Source: Apiotrichum sp. Y4204 (taxonomy: Eukaryota > Basidiomycota > Tremellomycetes > Trichosporonales > Trichosporonaceae). Taken from it: DNA of 64,000 nt. Positions within the stretch are counted from its first letter, which is position 1; each line of letters starts with the position of its first letter. Shown here in pieces: positions 48,864 through 60,341 of this stretch. The translations under genes were made by a program, and so were the position numbers. The notes beneath the pieces are model-generated. The model did no database searches. It was not told where the DNA came from and saw only the letters and a list, made by a program, of their open reading frames with translations. The stretch covers positions 372,001 through 436,000 of the forward strand of contig JAMYHL010000007.1 in assembly GCA_025531455.1 (NCBI GenBank), given 5' to 3'.

Positions 48864-51800
48864 ATGTCAACTCCAGAACAACAACCCGACTTTCTTTTGC
48901 CTCCCTTCAAGCATCATCAGTCATTTCCACCTGCCCAGTCTGCATCCTCTTTCGATCACCACACCGCTCATCATACACACCGCAGCTTTTACACGTCTAC
49001 CACCTCGTCCGCAGAATCGTTTGAGTCGGACACCATCGCGACTCCATGGCGAAGACGGTCCAGCACATGCGATACTAGGCAGCTACCCCCGATCCCGTCA
49101 GAGAGCGGATCTCAGCGGGACATTTCCATGACCATCCCTCACTTACGCCCTTCCATGTCGTCTGGCCACACCGACGGCGAGGACGACACTCCCGGCTCCA
49201 TGTGGACCCCCCGTCGCAACAAAAAGCCGTTCTGGAGCGGTACACGCCTCGACATTGACACGCAGATTCTTCACCCCTCCACTCCGCCTGGCCCGCAAAA
49301 GAGGGTCAACATATCTTTACATCGTTCGAGGTCACCCGACTCGGCATACACCCAGTCGTCATCGCCCGCACCAAGATCTAGCTCGGATGATTCACTCAAC
49401 TCTGGGCCCTCAATCCGGGTGACCGAGTCTCCACGCGGCGTCCCACGGCTGTGCTTCACGGAGGGCGAGGATGCCTTGCTTGGGCCTCCACTCCCCGCAT
49501 TCTCGCGCCTACACTCCCAGCCCAACGACTCGGTCACAACCATCACGGGCAAGACCCCGCCTGCGTCCACTAAGGTGACCCCGCGCCCCTTTCCAACAAT
49601 GCCTGCAGGCATGTCACCGCCCAGCCCTCGCAAGTCGGCTTCATCCACCACATCGTCGCTCGAGCCTTCACCTATTGCTCGCAGTCGCCGTCTCAACGCC
49701 CTCCGTCGACTTGTCCCAAGCCTCAATTTTGACCAACCTTGGAGTGTCATCGACCGCTCAGAGGTGGAGGACGAGAATCATTTCTGGGCTTGCGGCACTC
49801 CGGACCCTGTCCCCCAAATTGACAGACTCTCTTTGGGGAGTCAATTCCACATCGACGACGGCGTGTGCCGTTTCGGCAACGAGAGTACTGTCTCCCTGCC
49901 GAGCGAATGCGCAGAAGTGCGGTCTGACACCCGGAGGCACTCGAGGCGGGTTTCCCGGTCAATGGCGTCGGTCGCCCCAGCCCCACGACACGCCAAAAGT
50001 GACGACGATAGTGACTCTCTTCCACGCTGGCAGGAGCGTCCCATCTCACCGCCGATGTTGTGGAGCCGTCCTCCTTCGCCGAGAGGCTTTGCGCACACCT
50101 CAGGTCCACGGGCCAAGCCCGAACATGACCTTCCTCCAAGAGCCCAGTCGATTCATGGCTCCGGGTCTGGGACTATGCGGAAGGCGTCCACGACACGTGT
50201 CAAGTCTCCTCTTCGGCAACCACCACGCCCCTCTCGCCTCCGCAAAGAGTCTTTCAATATTCCTCACTCGGGGTATAGCAAGAGTCTGCGTCCGCTCACT
50301 CCGCGACCCATCAACGCAGCCCCGACCTGGCGTGAGTCGTTGATGCACGAGACCATCTACGACCGTGTTCTCTCCGGCCCAGACGGACATCTCGAGGTTA
50401 AGCGTCAGGAGGTTATCTGGGAGATGTGCGAAACTGAGCAGGTTTTCGTCCGCGCCTGCCGCGACGTCCTTCGCCTGTTCGCCAATCCTTTGCGCCTCGC
50501 GCAAGGTCAGTGGATGTCAGGAATACCGCCCAATGTGTGCGAGTTGTTCGAGGCTCTGGAAGTCATCACCCACACGCATCACGAGCTCTCAACACAACAG
50601 CAAGGCGACCGTCGATCATCTGACGTGATGGATGTGTCGACGTTTGTCACCCAGTTCCGCTCATGGGTGCACGGCTTGGCATGTCACGAACCGTACATCG
50701 TGCTCTTCAATCCTGTCACGCAATATGTGGAGGAGGCAAGTCGTGATGACACAAGCACCTTTGGCGAGTTCTTGCGAATGCAGACGCGCGACAAGGCCCT
50801 TGGCTCGCTCACTCTCGGCAGCATGTTGCTCAAGCCCGTCCAGCGGTTGACCAAATATCCCCTGTTCTTGAAAGTGAGCATCATTACTGTGGACTACCTG
50901 CTGACAACCAGCGCCTCCTTGAGACTACACCCGATGGACATCCAGCCCACAACGAGGTTGCCGAGTTACTCGAAGCCACTGAGGCCATTCTGGGAAAGCT
51001 CGAAGCTTGCAAGGCACGCGAGGACGACTTTTTGCAGTTGTCCACTCTTGAGGAACAACTCGATGGCCTTCCGCTTGGATTCGAGCTTGCTGTTCGCGGG
51101 CGGCGGCTGATCGGACACTGCCAAGTGGTCCGCCATGAGGCAGACTCCAACATGAGTCGTTCAAACAGCCTTCGAGCCTTGCGCGCTACCCTCTCGTCAA
51201 CCGTCAAGTCCCACAGCTCCGAAACATCCGTCCAGACCGGGTCATCTGGGGGATCTCACAGCCACGACAAGATGATGACTGGGTCAATGGCATCGTCGAT
51301 CCGCATTCTCTCGCCTGTTCCCTCGCGTCCCCACTCACGAGCCGCGTCGCGAGCTGCGTCACGGGCGACATCTCCTGCGCCTGCGCGTGAACGAACCATA
51401 CACCGAACCACCTCGATGGCGTCGTCACTCGGAGATACATTCCGCACTCCCTCCAAGTCTAGTCTCTCCGTCCGCAAGCCAGCCCGTGATACTCTGTACA
51501 CCATGTTCTTGTTCAACGACATGGTAGCCATTGCCACCGTTGTGCCGGAGCGCAAAGGTATCTTCAAGACGCGCAAGGAGGTGACCCGGTTCCGGGTCGT
51601 TTCATCGTATGACGGAGGGATTGGAACAGTCGAAGGGGTACGCGAGATCAAGGATTGGTCAGGTGAGCAGCGCGAACTGGACAGGGCAGTGCCAAAGACC
51701 GAGCTGACATCAGATGGTCACGATGCACATGACAGGGCATTCACCCTATCACTCCGGTCGCCCAGCCATCACGTCGTGGTTGCAAACTACTCGCTTGCTC

Positions 51801-51949
51801 CAACCATCTCCCTACCACGCCGCGCCCAGCGGACGGTGACACTCGGTGGACCGCGATTGGAAACGATTGAGCAAATCCTAGGATCCCTTTCCGTCGCGCG
51901 CAGTGTCATGGAGTCGGACAGTGAACGAGGAGAGTCTGAGCACGAGTAG
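48864..51949 (+). CDS. Rho guanine nucleotide exchange factor (DH-PH)
   Basis: Two exons (48864-50873 and 50912-51949) encode 1015 residues. The first 500 are disordered, Ser/Pro/Arg-rich. A DbI-homology domain spans about 513-735: KRQEVIWEMCETEQVFV in the first conserved region, a middle part with FVTQF and a third region LLKPVQRLTKYPLFLK, which ends exactly at the 38-nt intron. After a linker come a Ser/Arg-rich insert and PH-domain-like strands (about 860-1000) with LYTMFLFNDMVAIATV. The protein should exchange GDP for GTP on a Rho or Cdc42 GTPase at the cell cortex and so act in polarity or wall signalling. The long insert between the start of the PH region and its later strands is unusual. 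Two AATAAA signals (52295-52300, 52334-52339) lie downstream. Confidence 0.88.
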
Positions 51950-53379
51950 AGGAAGGTAGAAGTAAGAGCGGGAAACGAGGGAAACATTTGACGACGGGAA
52001 GTAACGAGTACTGCGACGAGTGTTGTTGAGCGACCGCTGCTGGACGAAAAAAAATATCCGGACTGTTGTTTGCACGGACGAAGGGTTGGGTCATGGTGAC
52101 CGCCCAAAATCAAAAGCCACAGCTGGTCACCCTTGTAGGCCAAACGTTGCCATTATATGAGTACGTACGAGTGATAGTAGCCTGGCGATTGTAGAGTTGT
52201 TGTTGTCGACGTTGACATGCACACGATGTTGACAACGGCAACATGGTCTACCCGCATCGCGGCTTGAGGAATGCTGAAGTGTTTGGGTATGAGTAATAAA
52301 TGTGTCTGTGTTGTATCCCTGGTGCCCTGGTCTAATAAAGTCATGTTCCAGGACTTGTGTCAGTCCAGCCCACTCCGTCGCTAGCCCTCATGGGGGACAC
52401 AAACAACAAATATACAGATGCAGATGAAGGCACCGCACACCGCGAGGGGGCGAGGAACAGACGCTGGGACATGGGATTGGTGATCTACGGAAGGCCGCGG
52501 GTGGATTCTGCGACACGACCCACTATTCTTGCGGCCCCACGCCGCGGAGGCGCAGAGGCATGCCGCGGCCGCCGTTCCTGTGCATGTGCGCCGCCTAGTT
52601 CAAATCAGAGCCAGCATGAGCAATTGAGCAGTGATCTTGCGTTTCTCGGTCCATCGGAGCCAGAGCTAGGGTGAACGCGGCTGCGTATACAATACTAGAG
52701 GTACTTGCCCATCTCATCTGTTCAGTCAGCATATTGTAGCATGCTATGGTGCGGCCCCTGCCCGCCTCAGAGATCGGACTCGAACTGTTGGGGACAATCG
52801 ATCCCGGGGCAGAACACATGACCGAGCGACATGGAATTCTGCAACCGGCGCGCGGCGCACACGGCGCATCTGGCGGGACGGGCTGTATATATCGTCTTAT
52901 TTACAGGACATGAGAGTGTGCAGCGGATAAGGCCGGCGGCGCGCGCCAGACGGCCTGGAGCGGGTTTGGGTTATGGGCCAGGCCCACCCCACACCCGCCA
53001 CCCTGTGCCATGCCCTGTGGTCTGTATGAGGCCAGTAGCCAGTGGCCAGTACTGGCCAGTACGGAGATCGAGTGTGCTTGACCGTGATCCTCGACTGTCG
53101 CGGACGTGTGCATGACCATTAGCCATGAGCCGCGACCGAGTTGCAGCTGTTCGTCCAGTCTTTCGTGTCGTGGTGCGTGTCTTGTCGCGTGTGATGGACG
53201 GGCGCCGGAGTTCTAGATCACTCGTTTACGTCTCGATCTCGCTCGATTGGCTTGCTCTTGTTCCTATGCAGCCTTTGTTCCGCTCCCTCTCGGAGATATC
53301 GAGCACGGGGAGAACGCAGAGAGTGTATGCAGTGCAAAACACCCGCGGACTTGTAGAGGCAACCAGCATCCGCACTGCG

Positions 53380-53405
53380 CATCCTGCATCCTGCATCCTG
53401 CATCC
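53380..53405. repeat. CATCCTG tandem repeat
   Basis: The heptamer CATCCTG occurs three times in a row followed by CATCC, in non-coding sequence upstream of the SH3 gene. Confidence 0.8.
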
Positions 53406-54333
53406 CGTTTGAAGCCACCCGGGTGTAACCTCTGATGTCCCGTCATTCAACAATCCCTTGACAACACAACGGCATTCCGCCCCTGTGTGTGCGTGTATAG
53501 CTGCGTACCTCTTCAAGCTCTGGACTCTCTGGTACTCTGGTCGGTTCCATCTGTCCATCCCGTCCATCCTCTCCATCATCCATCATCCCATCCGTGCCAT
53601 TCAAAGCATTGCCGTCGCCATCTCGCATCCCGCAGTCGTGCATCCCCTCCCCCTCCCTTCCCCTCCCTTCTCATCCCTTTCTCCGGCGCCTCTCCGCCCC
53701 ATTTTTCTTTGTTTCTCTCTTTCTTTCCTTGTCTTCATCTTTATCCATCCATTTGCTTTCACCCTCCACTCCCCGCCATACCCACCGTCCACCACGCATC
53801 GATCGGCGCAGCCCAGCCCGCAAGCAGCCCGCCCATCCCCACGTACCCCCCATTCGAGCGAGACGAGACCGCGCGCGTCTATCAGTCACCAGATCCAGGC
53901 GAGCCCGCGAGCCCGAGCCGAGACGACACGAGCCGAACACGCGCCCGAGCACGTCCGTGTCCAGCCCTTCTTGCATTCGCGAATTGCCCGACGCCCGCGC
54001 CCCTCAACGTGCTTCGTCAAGCGCAGTGCTTGCACGCATAAGATAGGTGCGCGATACTTCGTAAGAGCGGAACGCGGAGCTCGGAGCCAAGTCCGGAGCC
54101 TGTATCAAGCTACAAGCTTTGGTGCGCGTTAAAGGAGCCGCGCGCAACGACAGGTCGTGTCCGCCATCACGGTCGAGGAATTGCGAGCACTCTCATCTTG
54201 ACGGAAGAGAGTTTGGTTCACCCCACAACCATCACGAGCGACCCCAACACACACATACACGCGCACGCATCCTCTCTTCGCGCTTCGCTTCGCATTATCC
54301 TCATCACATTCCATCCACCGCTCTGGCCTGCCT

Positions 54334-54785
54334 GTGAGTAATCTACACCTCCCCACCGGCGTGCCCTGCTCGGGTCAACCTGCTCCGTGACCCTGGCTCT
54401 CGTCACCGCGCTCAGACGCGGTGTGACTCTGGAACGCGCCCAAGCTGTTGACCGCGATCCTTCGAGTCCCGGTCATTCCCACTCTCCCACCCGCCATCCC
54501 AGTTTCCATCATCACATGCTCCGTCACAACCCATTCCTTCGTCGCCACTCTTCACTCTCATTGCACTTCCCTTTTGTTGGCGGCAGCCGGCTGCTCCAAA
54601 GTCCCTGCTGGGCCTCCCCCGGCCTCACAGTCATCATATGCCAAGCTCTGACTCCTTGGAACCGTTCATCCACCGCGCACCCTGTGCTGGGCCCTTGCCT
54701 CCCTGCGCACCCCCACCTCGCTGGCCCACTCTCCGTTTCGCACCCTCCCCGCGCCGCTTTTCTTTCCGCACCTGCTAACATTCAG
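54334..54785 (+). other. probable 5' UTR intron of the SH3 gene
   Basis: A GTGAGT donor at 54334 and a CTAAC branch-like site followed by TTCAG ending at 54785 flank a CT-rich stretch with no ATG-initiated frame of interest. The ATG of the SH3 gene follows three bases after the acceptor. The 452-nt intron would be longer than the coding introns here but typical of leader introns in fungi. Confidence 0.5.
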
Positions 54786-54788
54786 TCC

Positions 54789-56395
54789 ATGATGAGCGTA
54801 GGCAAATTCGACGTCGGCGCCGACATGGGCATCGCGCGCAGTAGTGCGTATTTTCGCGGCCCGCGGCGGCAGCTAACAACGCAGGAGTGCCCGCAGAAGC
54901 AAGCCTCGATACACCCCCGAACGACACTCTCGCAGTACCTTTGCCCGATGGCATCCCCAGCGCCGAAGCTTCGGGATCAGCATCTACAATCTTGATCCCA
55001 GCGGTTTCGACCAGAGACGAGGCGCATCGCCCTTTCCAGACACCGTCGCCTTCAGCGGCACCGTCATCGCCGAATGCGACGAGCCCGCTACAGTCATCAT
55101 CCACCCCGGCGTCCGGCGCGTCGTCTCAGGCCCTCTCGCGCTCTCAGTCGCAGTCACAATCTTCATCATCACAATCGCCTCTCCGCTCACCGCAACCGAT
55201 CAGCGTCAGTGCTAGCAGCGGACTGCAGCGAACACGCCCCGCATCCGCTCTCGTATCATCAGGCCTCTGCACACCACTCCCGAAACCGCGTTCAAACTCG
55301 TCATTGCAGTCGTCCCGCCCTGCACCGCCATCCCCAGCAAACTCACGCCCCCCGTCCCAGATCCTCTCTTCTCCGGGCCTGTCGCCCCATGTCTCACCGC
55401 GTGCGAGTGCAGGAGGCCTCGTCGGCTTGGGTCTTGCCTCGCCGGCATCCGGGCAGTCGACCCCAGTGGCCTCGGGCCGCGATCGTGCCGGCTCAGCATC
55501 ATCTGCAAGTGCAACAGGGCGCCGTGTACGTCCTCGCTCGACACTAGGCACGAGCTCCCTTGTCCCGCCTTCTCAAGAGGCGGCAGAACTGGCAACAGTG
55601 TCGGAACCAGCACCGTCCGAATCAGAATCGACAGAACCCATCCGCGAGTCCGATACAGAGGACAAGTCGACATCGTGTGTAACATCCCCGGTGGCCACCC
55701 TGGCTGCGACGCTTGTGCGACGCGTCATTGTACGCGATTACGCCTATCCCACGGACGATGAACGCTTCCTAGGATTGGGGCCGAATCGCCCACGATCGAA
55801 CTGGTGCGAAGGCGAGCCTGAGCCAGCTCCACCAGAGCCGGAGGAGGCAAAGAGTGGGTGGGGCGGGTTGTCGCTTGGCAGCTTTGGATGGGGCGGGTTC
55901 CTCAGGGGCCGCATGGAGGCAGAACCAGCAACAGTCGAAGACACGACCGACTACACGTTGACATCTGCTGCGGCGGCCGACCACGACAACGACTCGTATT
56001 GGTCCGATGACGATTATGATGCCGCCGAAGACGGCGACGACTCGCCGGATCCCGACGGACTGTTCCGTGCAGCCTATGCGTTCGAGCCCGAGGGCGTGAA
56101 CGAGATGGGCGTGGACGTGGGGGACTTGCTTGACGTGCGTGGACGGGGCGGCGGCGGTGACGGTTGGGTGGTGGCCGTGCGCCTCGACAACAATCAGGAG
56201 GGTCTGGTGCCAGAGGGGTATCTCGAGCCTGTGGACGAGGACGAGTGTCCGGAAGGCTGGGAGCACCTGCGCAAAGAGCGCGCGGCGAGCGAAGAACGTG
56301 GGCGGGAACGCTCGCTCTCCGCCCAGCCGGAGGAAGAGGTCCTCATCGAGACACGGGAACGCACCGAGGTCCTCAACGCGCTTGCACCATCGTAG
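54789..56395 (+). CDS. SH3-domain adaptor, Nbp2/Skb5-like
   Basis: Two exons (54789-54843 and 54885-56395) encode 521 residues; using the alternative donor at 54841 would remove one codon. The middle is Ser/Pro-rich and low-complexity. A conserved block VIVRDYAYPTDDERFLGLG lies near 290-310, followed by an acidic stretch. An SH3 domain spans about 414-480 (AYAFEPEGVNEMGVDVGDLLDV, then GWVVAVRL and GLVPEGYLE). The order and the GLVPE ending resemble Nbp2/Skb5, adaptors that connect phosphatases and PAK-type kinases in stress and polarity signalling; this assignment is moderate. ATG codons at 54789 and 54792 are adjacent and in frame. Confidence 0.75.
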
Positions 56396-56762
56396 CCGGA
56401 CGCCATGGGCTTGTGCCGCGGACTTGAGAGTACTCTGGTAGCATGTATCGCGTATGCCTAGGTGCCGGAACAGGAACTGTTGTGTTTTGCAGGAGCTCGC
56501 GTGACCTGTGTTGACTTCCGGTGGGGGCGGCCCGGCGCCACGAACTGCCTCGGAAGCTGAGAAGTGAGGCGCTCGCGAGAAGCAAGGCGTTGAGGCACTT
56601 CATGGCAGTTGCAGGATGCAGAAGATGCGGAATGTCGATTACAAGCGCCTCGCGCATCCAAGAATGAGCGCTCAGAGCACGAAAGCAAGACATTCCGCAC
56701 CCAACAACCCGAGAGCAAGGAAGCCGATGGACATTAACTTATAATACATGCACAATGCTACA
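56396..56762. other. convergent 3' region of SH3 and dUTPase genes
   Basis: The 367-bp stretch separates the stop codons of two convergent genes. Its right end (ACTTATAATACATG near 56737-56750) is AT-rich, as expected for the dUTPase polyadenylation region on the minus strand. No gene is seen. Confidence 0.55.
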
Positions 56763-57369
56763 CTACAGCACCTGGGCGAACCCGCCCGTCGAGCCAAACC
56801 CGCCCTCGCCACGCACCGTCTCATCAAGCTCCTACGCCATCAGCTCAGTCGTCAAAGGCTAACTCACCTGAACCTCGAGCGCAGGCGCCAAGCGCACCTC
56901 CTCGAGAATAAGCTGCGCGATGCGGTCGCCGGCAGCGACGGCAAAGTCCGCGTCGGAGAAGTTGAAGAGGATGACCTTGAGCGGGCCGCGGTAGTCGACG
57001 TCAATCACGCCGGCGCCGACATCGATCGAGTGCTTGGCCGCTAAAGAAATCAGTGGGGGAAGGTGGGATTGCCGCCAGCACCGCGATCCGCGACTTACCG
57101 AGACCAGAGCGCGGCGCGACGCGCCCGTACGTGCCGGCCGGGAGGGCGATCGCAATATCGGTGTCGACCATGGCCTTGCCGCGCGCCGGGATGACAGCTT
57201 CACGGGCAGCGTACAGGTCGAAGCCTGCGGCGTGGGCCGAGCCGCGCGTCGGGACAATGGCCGCGGGGGAGAGACGCTTGACCTGCATCGGGACCTGCGG
57301 TAAGCTTGGGAGTAGGCGGCAGCAGCTCACGACAGGGGAGGAGGACTTGCACGCGCACTCAACGGTCAT
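56763..57369 (-). CDS. DUT1: deoxyuridine 5'-triphosphate nucleotidohydrolase (dUTPase)
   Basis: Four exons (57369-57331, 57294-57099, 57040-56868, 56831-56763) give 158 residues, normal for the trimeric enzyme. It hydrolyses dUTP to dUMP and pyrophosphate, keeping uracil out of DNA and feeding dTMP synthesis. The family motifs are present in order: [10 protein letters not shown] (motif 1), [12 protein letters not shown] (motif 2, joined over intron 2), GVIDVDYRG (motif 3, with the catalytic Asp), GDRIAQLI (motif 4) and the P-loop-like [10 protein letters not shown] (motif 5) in the last exon. The first exon supplies a 13-residue extension with three Cys-containing positions. The gene is head to head with Mago nashi 334 bp away. 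Confidence 0.95.
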
Positions 57370-57703
57370 TTTGGGTATCTCTTGTGAAGGAAAGTGGAGA
57401 GGGAAGAGGAAGGGATGGAGGAAGAGGGTTTTATACCATACGCGTTGCACTGTGTGGTGCACGGTGCGCGTTGTCTTTTGCTGGCATCATGAAATCAACA
57501 CACGCGCCGCGACGCGTCCAGCTCCCTGTCTGCCTGGCTGCCTGGGCGCCACGGAGGCAATTCGCCGCTATTCCCGGCACGCCGCCAGCTGGTCGCCACC
57601 GACGGCAGCCTCCACCTCTTCGTTCCTTTCGAGTGTTCAGCGTTTAGCCATGTTTTCGCGCACCTTGCACCTTGCCACAACAACAACAACAACAACAAAA
57701 ACA
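57370..57703. promoter_or_regulatory. shared promoter region of dUTPase and Mago nashi
   Basis: Only 334 bp lie between the start codons of the divergent dUTPase (-) and Mago (+) genes, so they probably share a promoter region. It contains a TTTTATACC element near 57428-57436 and an AAC/CAA run just before the Mago ATG. Confidence 0.55.
57679..57700 (+). repeat. (CAA)n run next to the Mago start codon
   Basis: About seven CAA/AAC triplets lie immediately upstream of the chosen Mago ATG. CAA repeats in leaders are unstructured and favour translation initiation. From the upstream in-frame ATG at 57650 the same run would encode poly-Thr. Confidence 0.75.
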
Positions 57704-58910
57704 ATGACCACGCCGGCAGACCTCGAGAACGACCCCTTTTACCTCCGGTGCGTGCTACTGTGCTGATATGTGCTGACGACAGGTACTAGTGCGTACTGCG
57801 ACTTTTGCGGAGATGAACGGAACGGATGACTGACCGCAGCACTGGACACCAGGGGATGCACGGGCACGAGTTCCTCGAGTTCGAGTACAGCAATGGTCAG
57901 TGGAGGAGAGCTCGGTCGGGGTATGGATCTACAGCGGGGTACAAGGTGGTGCGCCAAGCTTGGAGCTGGATTCAGGATCGAGGATGCGAATCGCTGGATA
58001 GTCTTCTGACGGCAGGCCGGCTGCGCTACGCGAACAACTCGAACTACAGGAACGACTCGCTGATCCGCAAGGAGCGTGAGTATGGAGACGTCACTGCCGT
58101 CGCCAATAGCTGCCGGGTGCTTCCCATGTGGTAATCCGCCGTGGTAGATCGCGGCGACGGCGAAGTGACGCGCGGGGAATGTTGGGGGCAACCCTGTTGT
58201 CTTCCTCGCTCCGACCACCTTTGTCCCTGCTCACACCAGTGTACGTCGGCCCGCTCGTCGTGGAGGAGATGAAGCGGATTGTGCGCGAGAGCGAAATCAC
58301 AAAGTAGGTGGACGGCCTGAGGATTTGCGACAGCGGAAGCTGACCTTCCCTTCAGAGAAGACGACGCGCCGTGGCCGAAGAAGAACGTCGTGGGCAGGCA
58401 AGAGCTCGAGGTCAGGATAGACAAGGAGCATATCTCGTTCGAGGTGAGTGCTGATGTGGGAGGGTAGAAGACGGGTGTCGGTTATCGCCATGTTGGTTGT
58501 GTTTTCCGATACCAAACAACCATCCCCACCGTGTCTGTCCACCCTCCTACATGCCTCTCCCTGCCCGCTTTGCTGACAGCCAGACTGCCAAGATTTGCTC
58601 GCTCGCAGACGTAAATGAGAGCTCGGACGCTGAGGGTCTGCGTGTGTTCTACTACCTCGTCCAGGATCTCAAGGTGGGTACAATCACGACGGCAGACCTA
58701 ACATCCCAGTGCTTTATCTTCTCCCTCATCACTCTCCACTTTAAGATCAAGCCGAGTGAGTCAGCATGTGGGGCGAAGGTGTGAGAGGTGGTGTCGAGTG
58801 GATTCTGCTGCCTGTGTGTGGACATTTTGCACGATGTGCCGCATCTGCCGATGATCCAGCAGAAATAAACATGTTCCTGGGAACCAGCTAACACCTCAGT
58901 CCAGCAGTAA
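57704..58910 (+). CDS. MAGO: Mago nashi, exon junction complex subunit
   Basis: Nine exons (57704-57747, 57783-57788, 57840-57895, 58016-58075, 58240-58303, 58356-58443, 58584-58673, 58710-58755, 58900-58910) give 154 residues. Spliced, the sequence reads [78 protein letters not shown] and [12 protein letters not shown], matching this highly conserved family. Mago forms a heterodimer with Y14 and locks eIF4A3 on spliced mRNA upstream of junctions. The second exon is only 6 nt (GTACTA) and completes RYY. The last exon has 11 nt and adds IQQ. An upstream in-frame ATG at 57650 would add 18 residues and is considered less likely. The gene is unusually intron-dense: eight introns in 465 coding nt. 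Confidence 0.95.
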
Positions 58911-60341
58911 TGAGTAGGGTGGAAGCAGAAATGTGCCAACCCGTATCGCGCTCGTGTTGCCGCAGAACTATGGCCCAAATCGGCCCCCGTCGCCGCTGCC
59001 GTATCATTCCTCGCCGTCCATCTCGACCTGTCTGTACGTAGGGGCCCCGTGGTGCCCGCCCCCCGAGTTGGCTGCCAGCAGACCTCGTCGACGCTGTGTC
59101 TGGCGCCGACTCTCTCGTTTCGTATGCATTATTTGTACCAATACCAAGCATGGTCATGACTCTAAATGAGGCAGAGTTGTGTGGGTGGAGATTGCGGAAT
59201 GTTGTCTCACTTGGAGTCTGGACTGCGTGGGTGGGCAGCTTGTTGGCCGCTGTGCTCCTTTGCAGCCTACAGCCGAATGCAGCCTGGCAACGTCGACCGC
59301 AGAAACGGATCAAAAGGCTGGGTCACCATGCATATGGTCACAAACCCATGCTGCATGCATCATTCTGAAGAGGCAGCATCGGCATGGCTTACTCTCACGA
59401 GCTCACGCGAACAGCCGTGGCACCGTAGATCTCGGATGCGGACACATTAGAAGACATCAAAAGATCCAAGCAACCCACGACACACGGCATCATGCATCAT
59501 GCTTCGTCGTCGGAATTGAGACTTGTCAAATCGCCCTCATCACCATTCGCACCGACAGCGTGCATCTGTTGTCCGAAACACTCAGCATCTGTCCCATCCA
59601 CAAATCCACATCCCCCATCACACATCCACTCATCCGCATCGACTTGTTTCCGAGCGACAAGCTTCCCGGGCTACCCTTGCTGATAGGGTTTGGCTGCTCG
59701 GTCTTTTGAACCGGCCCACGTCCGGAATTGGGTCCTCGGCCCCTGCAGCTTCGCCCTCGTCGTCGCTCGCACCGACGCTGTCGACATTATTTCTGTTTCG
59801 CTTCTCCTGTCGAACAGTGCCAGAATTCCCGGCTGAGAATCCTTTGTTCTCCAGTGAGACCGCCGCCCGAAAAGAAGCAGGATTAAGCCCATCGTGCACG
59901 CCGAGAGATTCTTCACTTCTCATCTGGCCTGTTGCCCCGCCTCCGCCTCCACTTCTCCGCCGGCGCTCCTCCCCGCCGCGCCCCTGGACACTCTGTGGGC
60001 TCTGGGCTCCGCCTCTGATCCCTCTCCTTGCTACCCTTTGGGCAAGCCCTTCTCTTTTGTCAACTGTCACTCCGTACTCCGTCCATCCCTCGTCCATCTC
60101 CCTTCCCGCACCATTCCTTGTCGTCGTCCACAGCTTCTTGCAACCTCCACCCCCTCACCCTCTTCATTCCGCTCTTCTTCTCATACTCGACTTTTAATTT
60201 CCATCCCATCGCTGTCGGCCCCCTCGTACATGCGGCATCCCCGCTGCTGACCCCGCCGCGTCTACCAGCCCGTTGCCACCACCGCAAGCTTCACGTAACC
60301 TCCTCCCACCCCTGCTGATCGCCGCCGCCGCCGCAGACACC
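58911..60341. other. 1.4-kb intergenic region
   Basis: This stretch holds the Mago 3' flank and a long CT/CA-rich upstream region of the ELL-like gene (59700-60341). Open frames there reflect pyrimidine-rich composition and show no motifs. Confidence 0.5.

Larger units (their letters stand above)
51950..54788. other. 2.8-kb intergenic region with the SH3-gene leader
   Basis: The left part (51950-52340) is the RhoGEF 3' flank with AATAAA signals. Nothing is supported at 52350-53400 apart from a CATCCTG repeat. The right part (53450-54788) is a long CT/CA-rich promoter and leader of the SH3 gene and includes a probable 5' UTR intron. A tRNA-like B-box string near 52770 was examined and rejected. 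Confidence 0.5.

Noticed and set aside
52757..52800. Minus-strand string AGTTCGAGTCC resembling a tRNA B box
   Set aside because: The flanking bases do not pair as a T stem, and no A box or acceptor stem fits.
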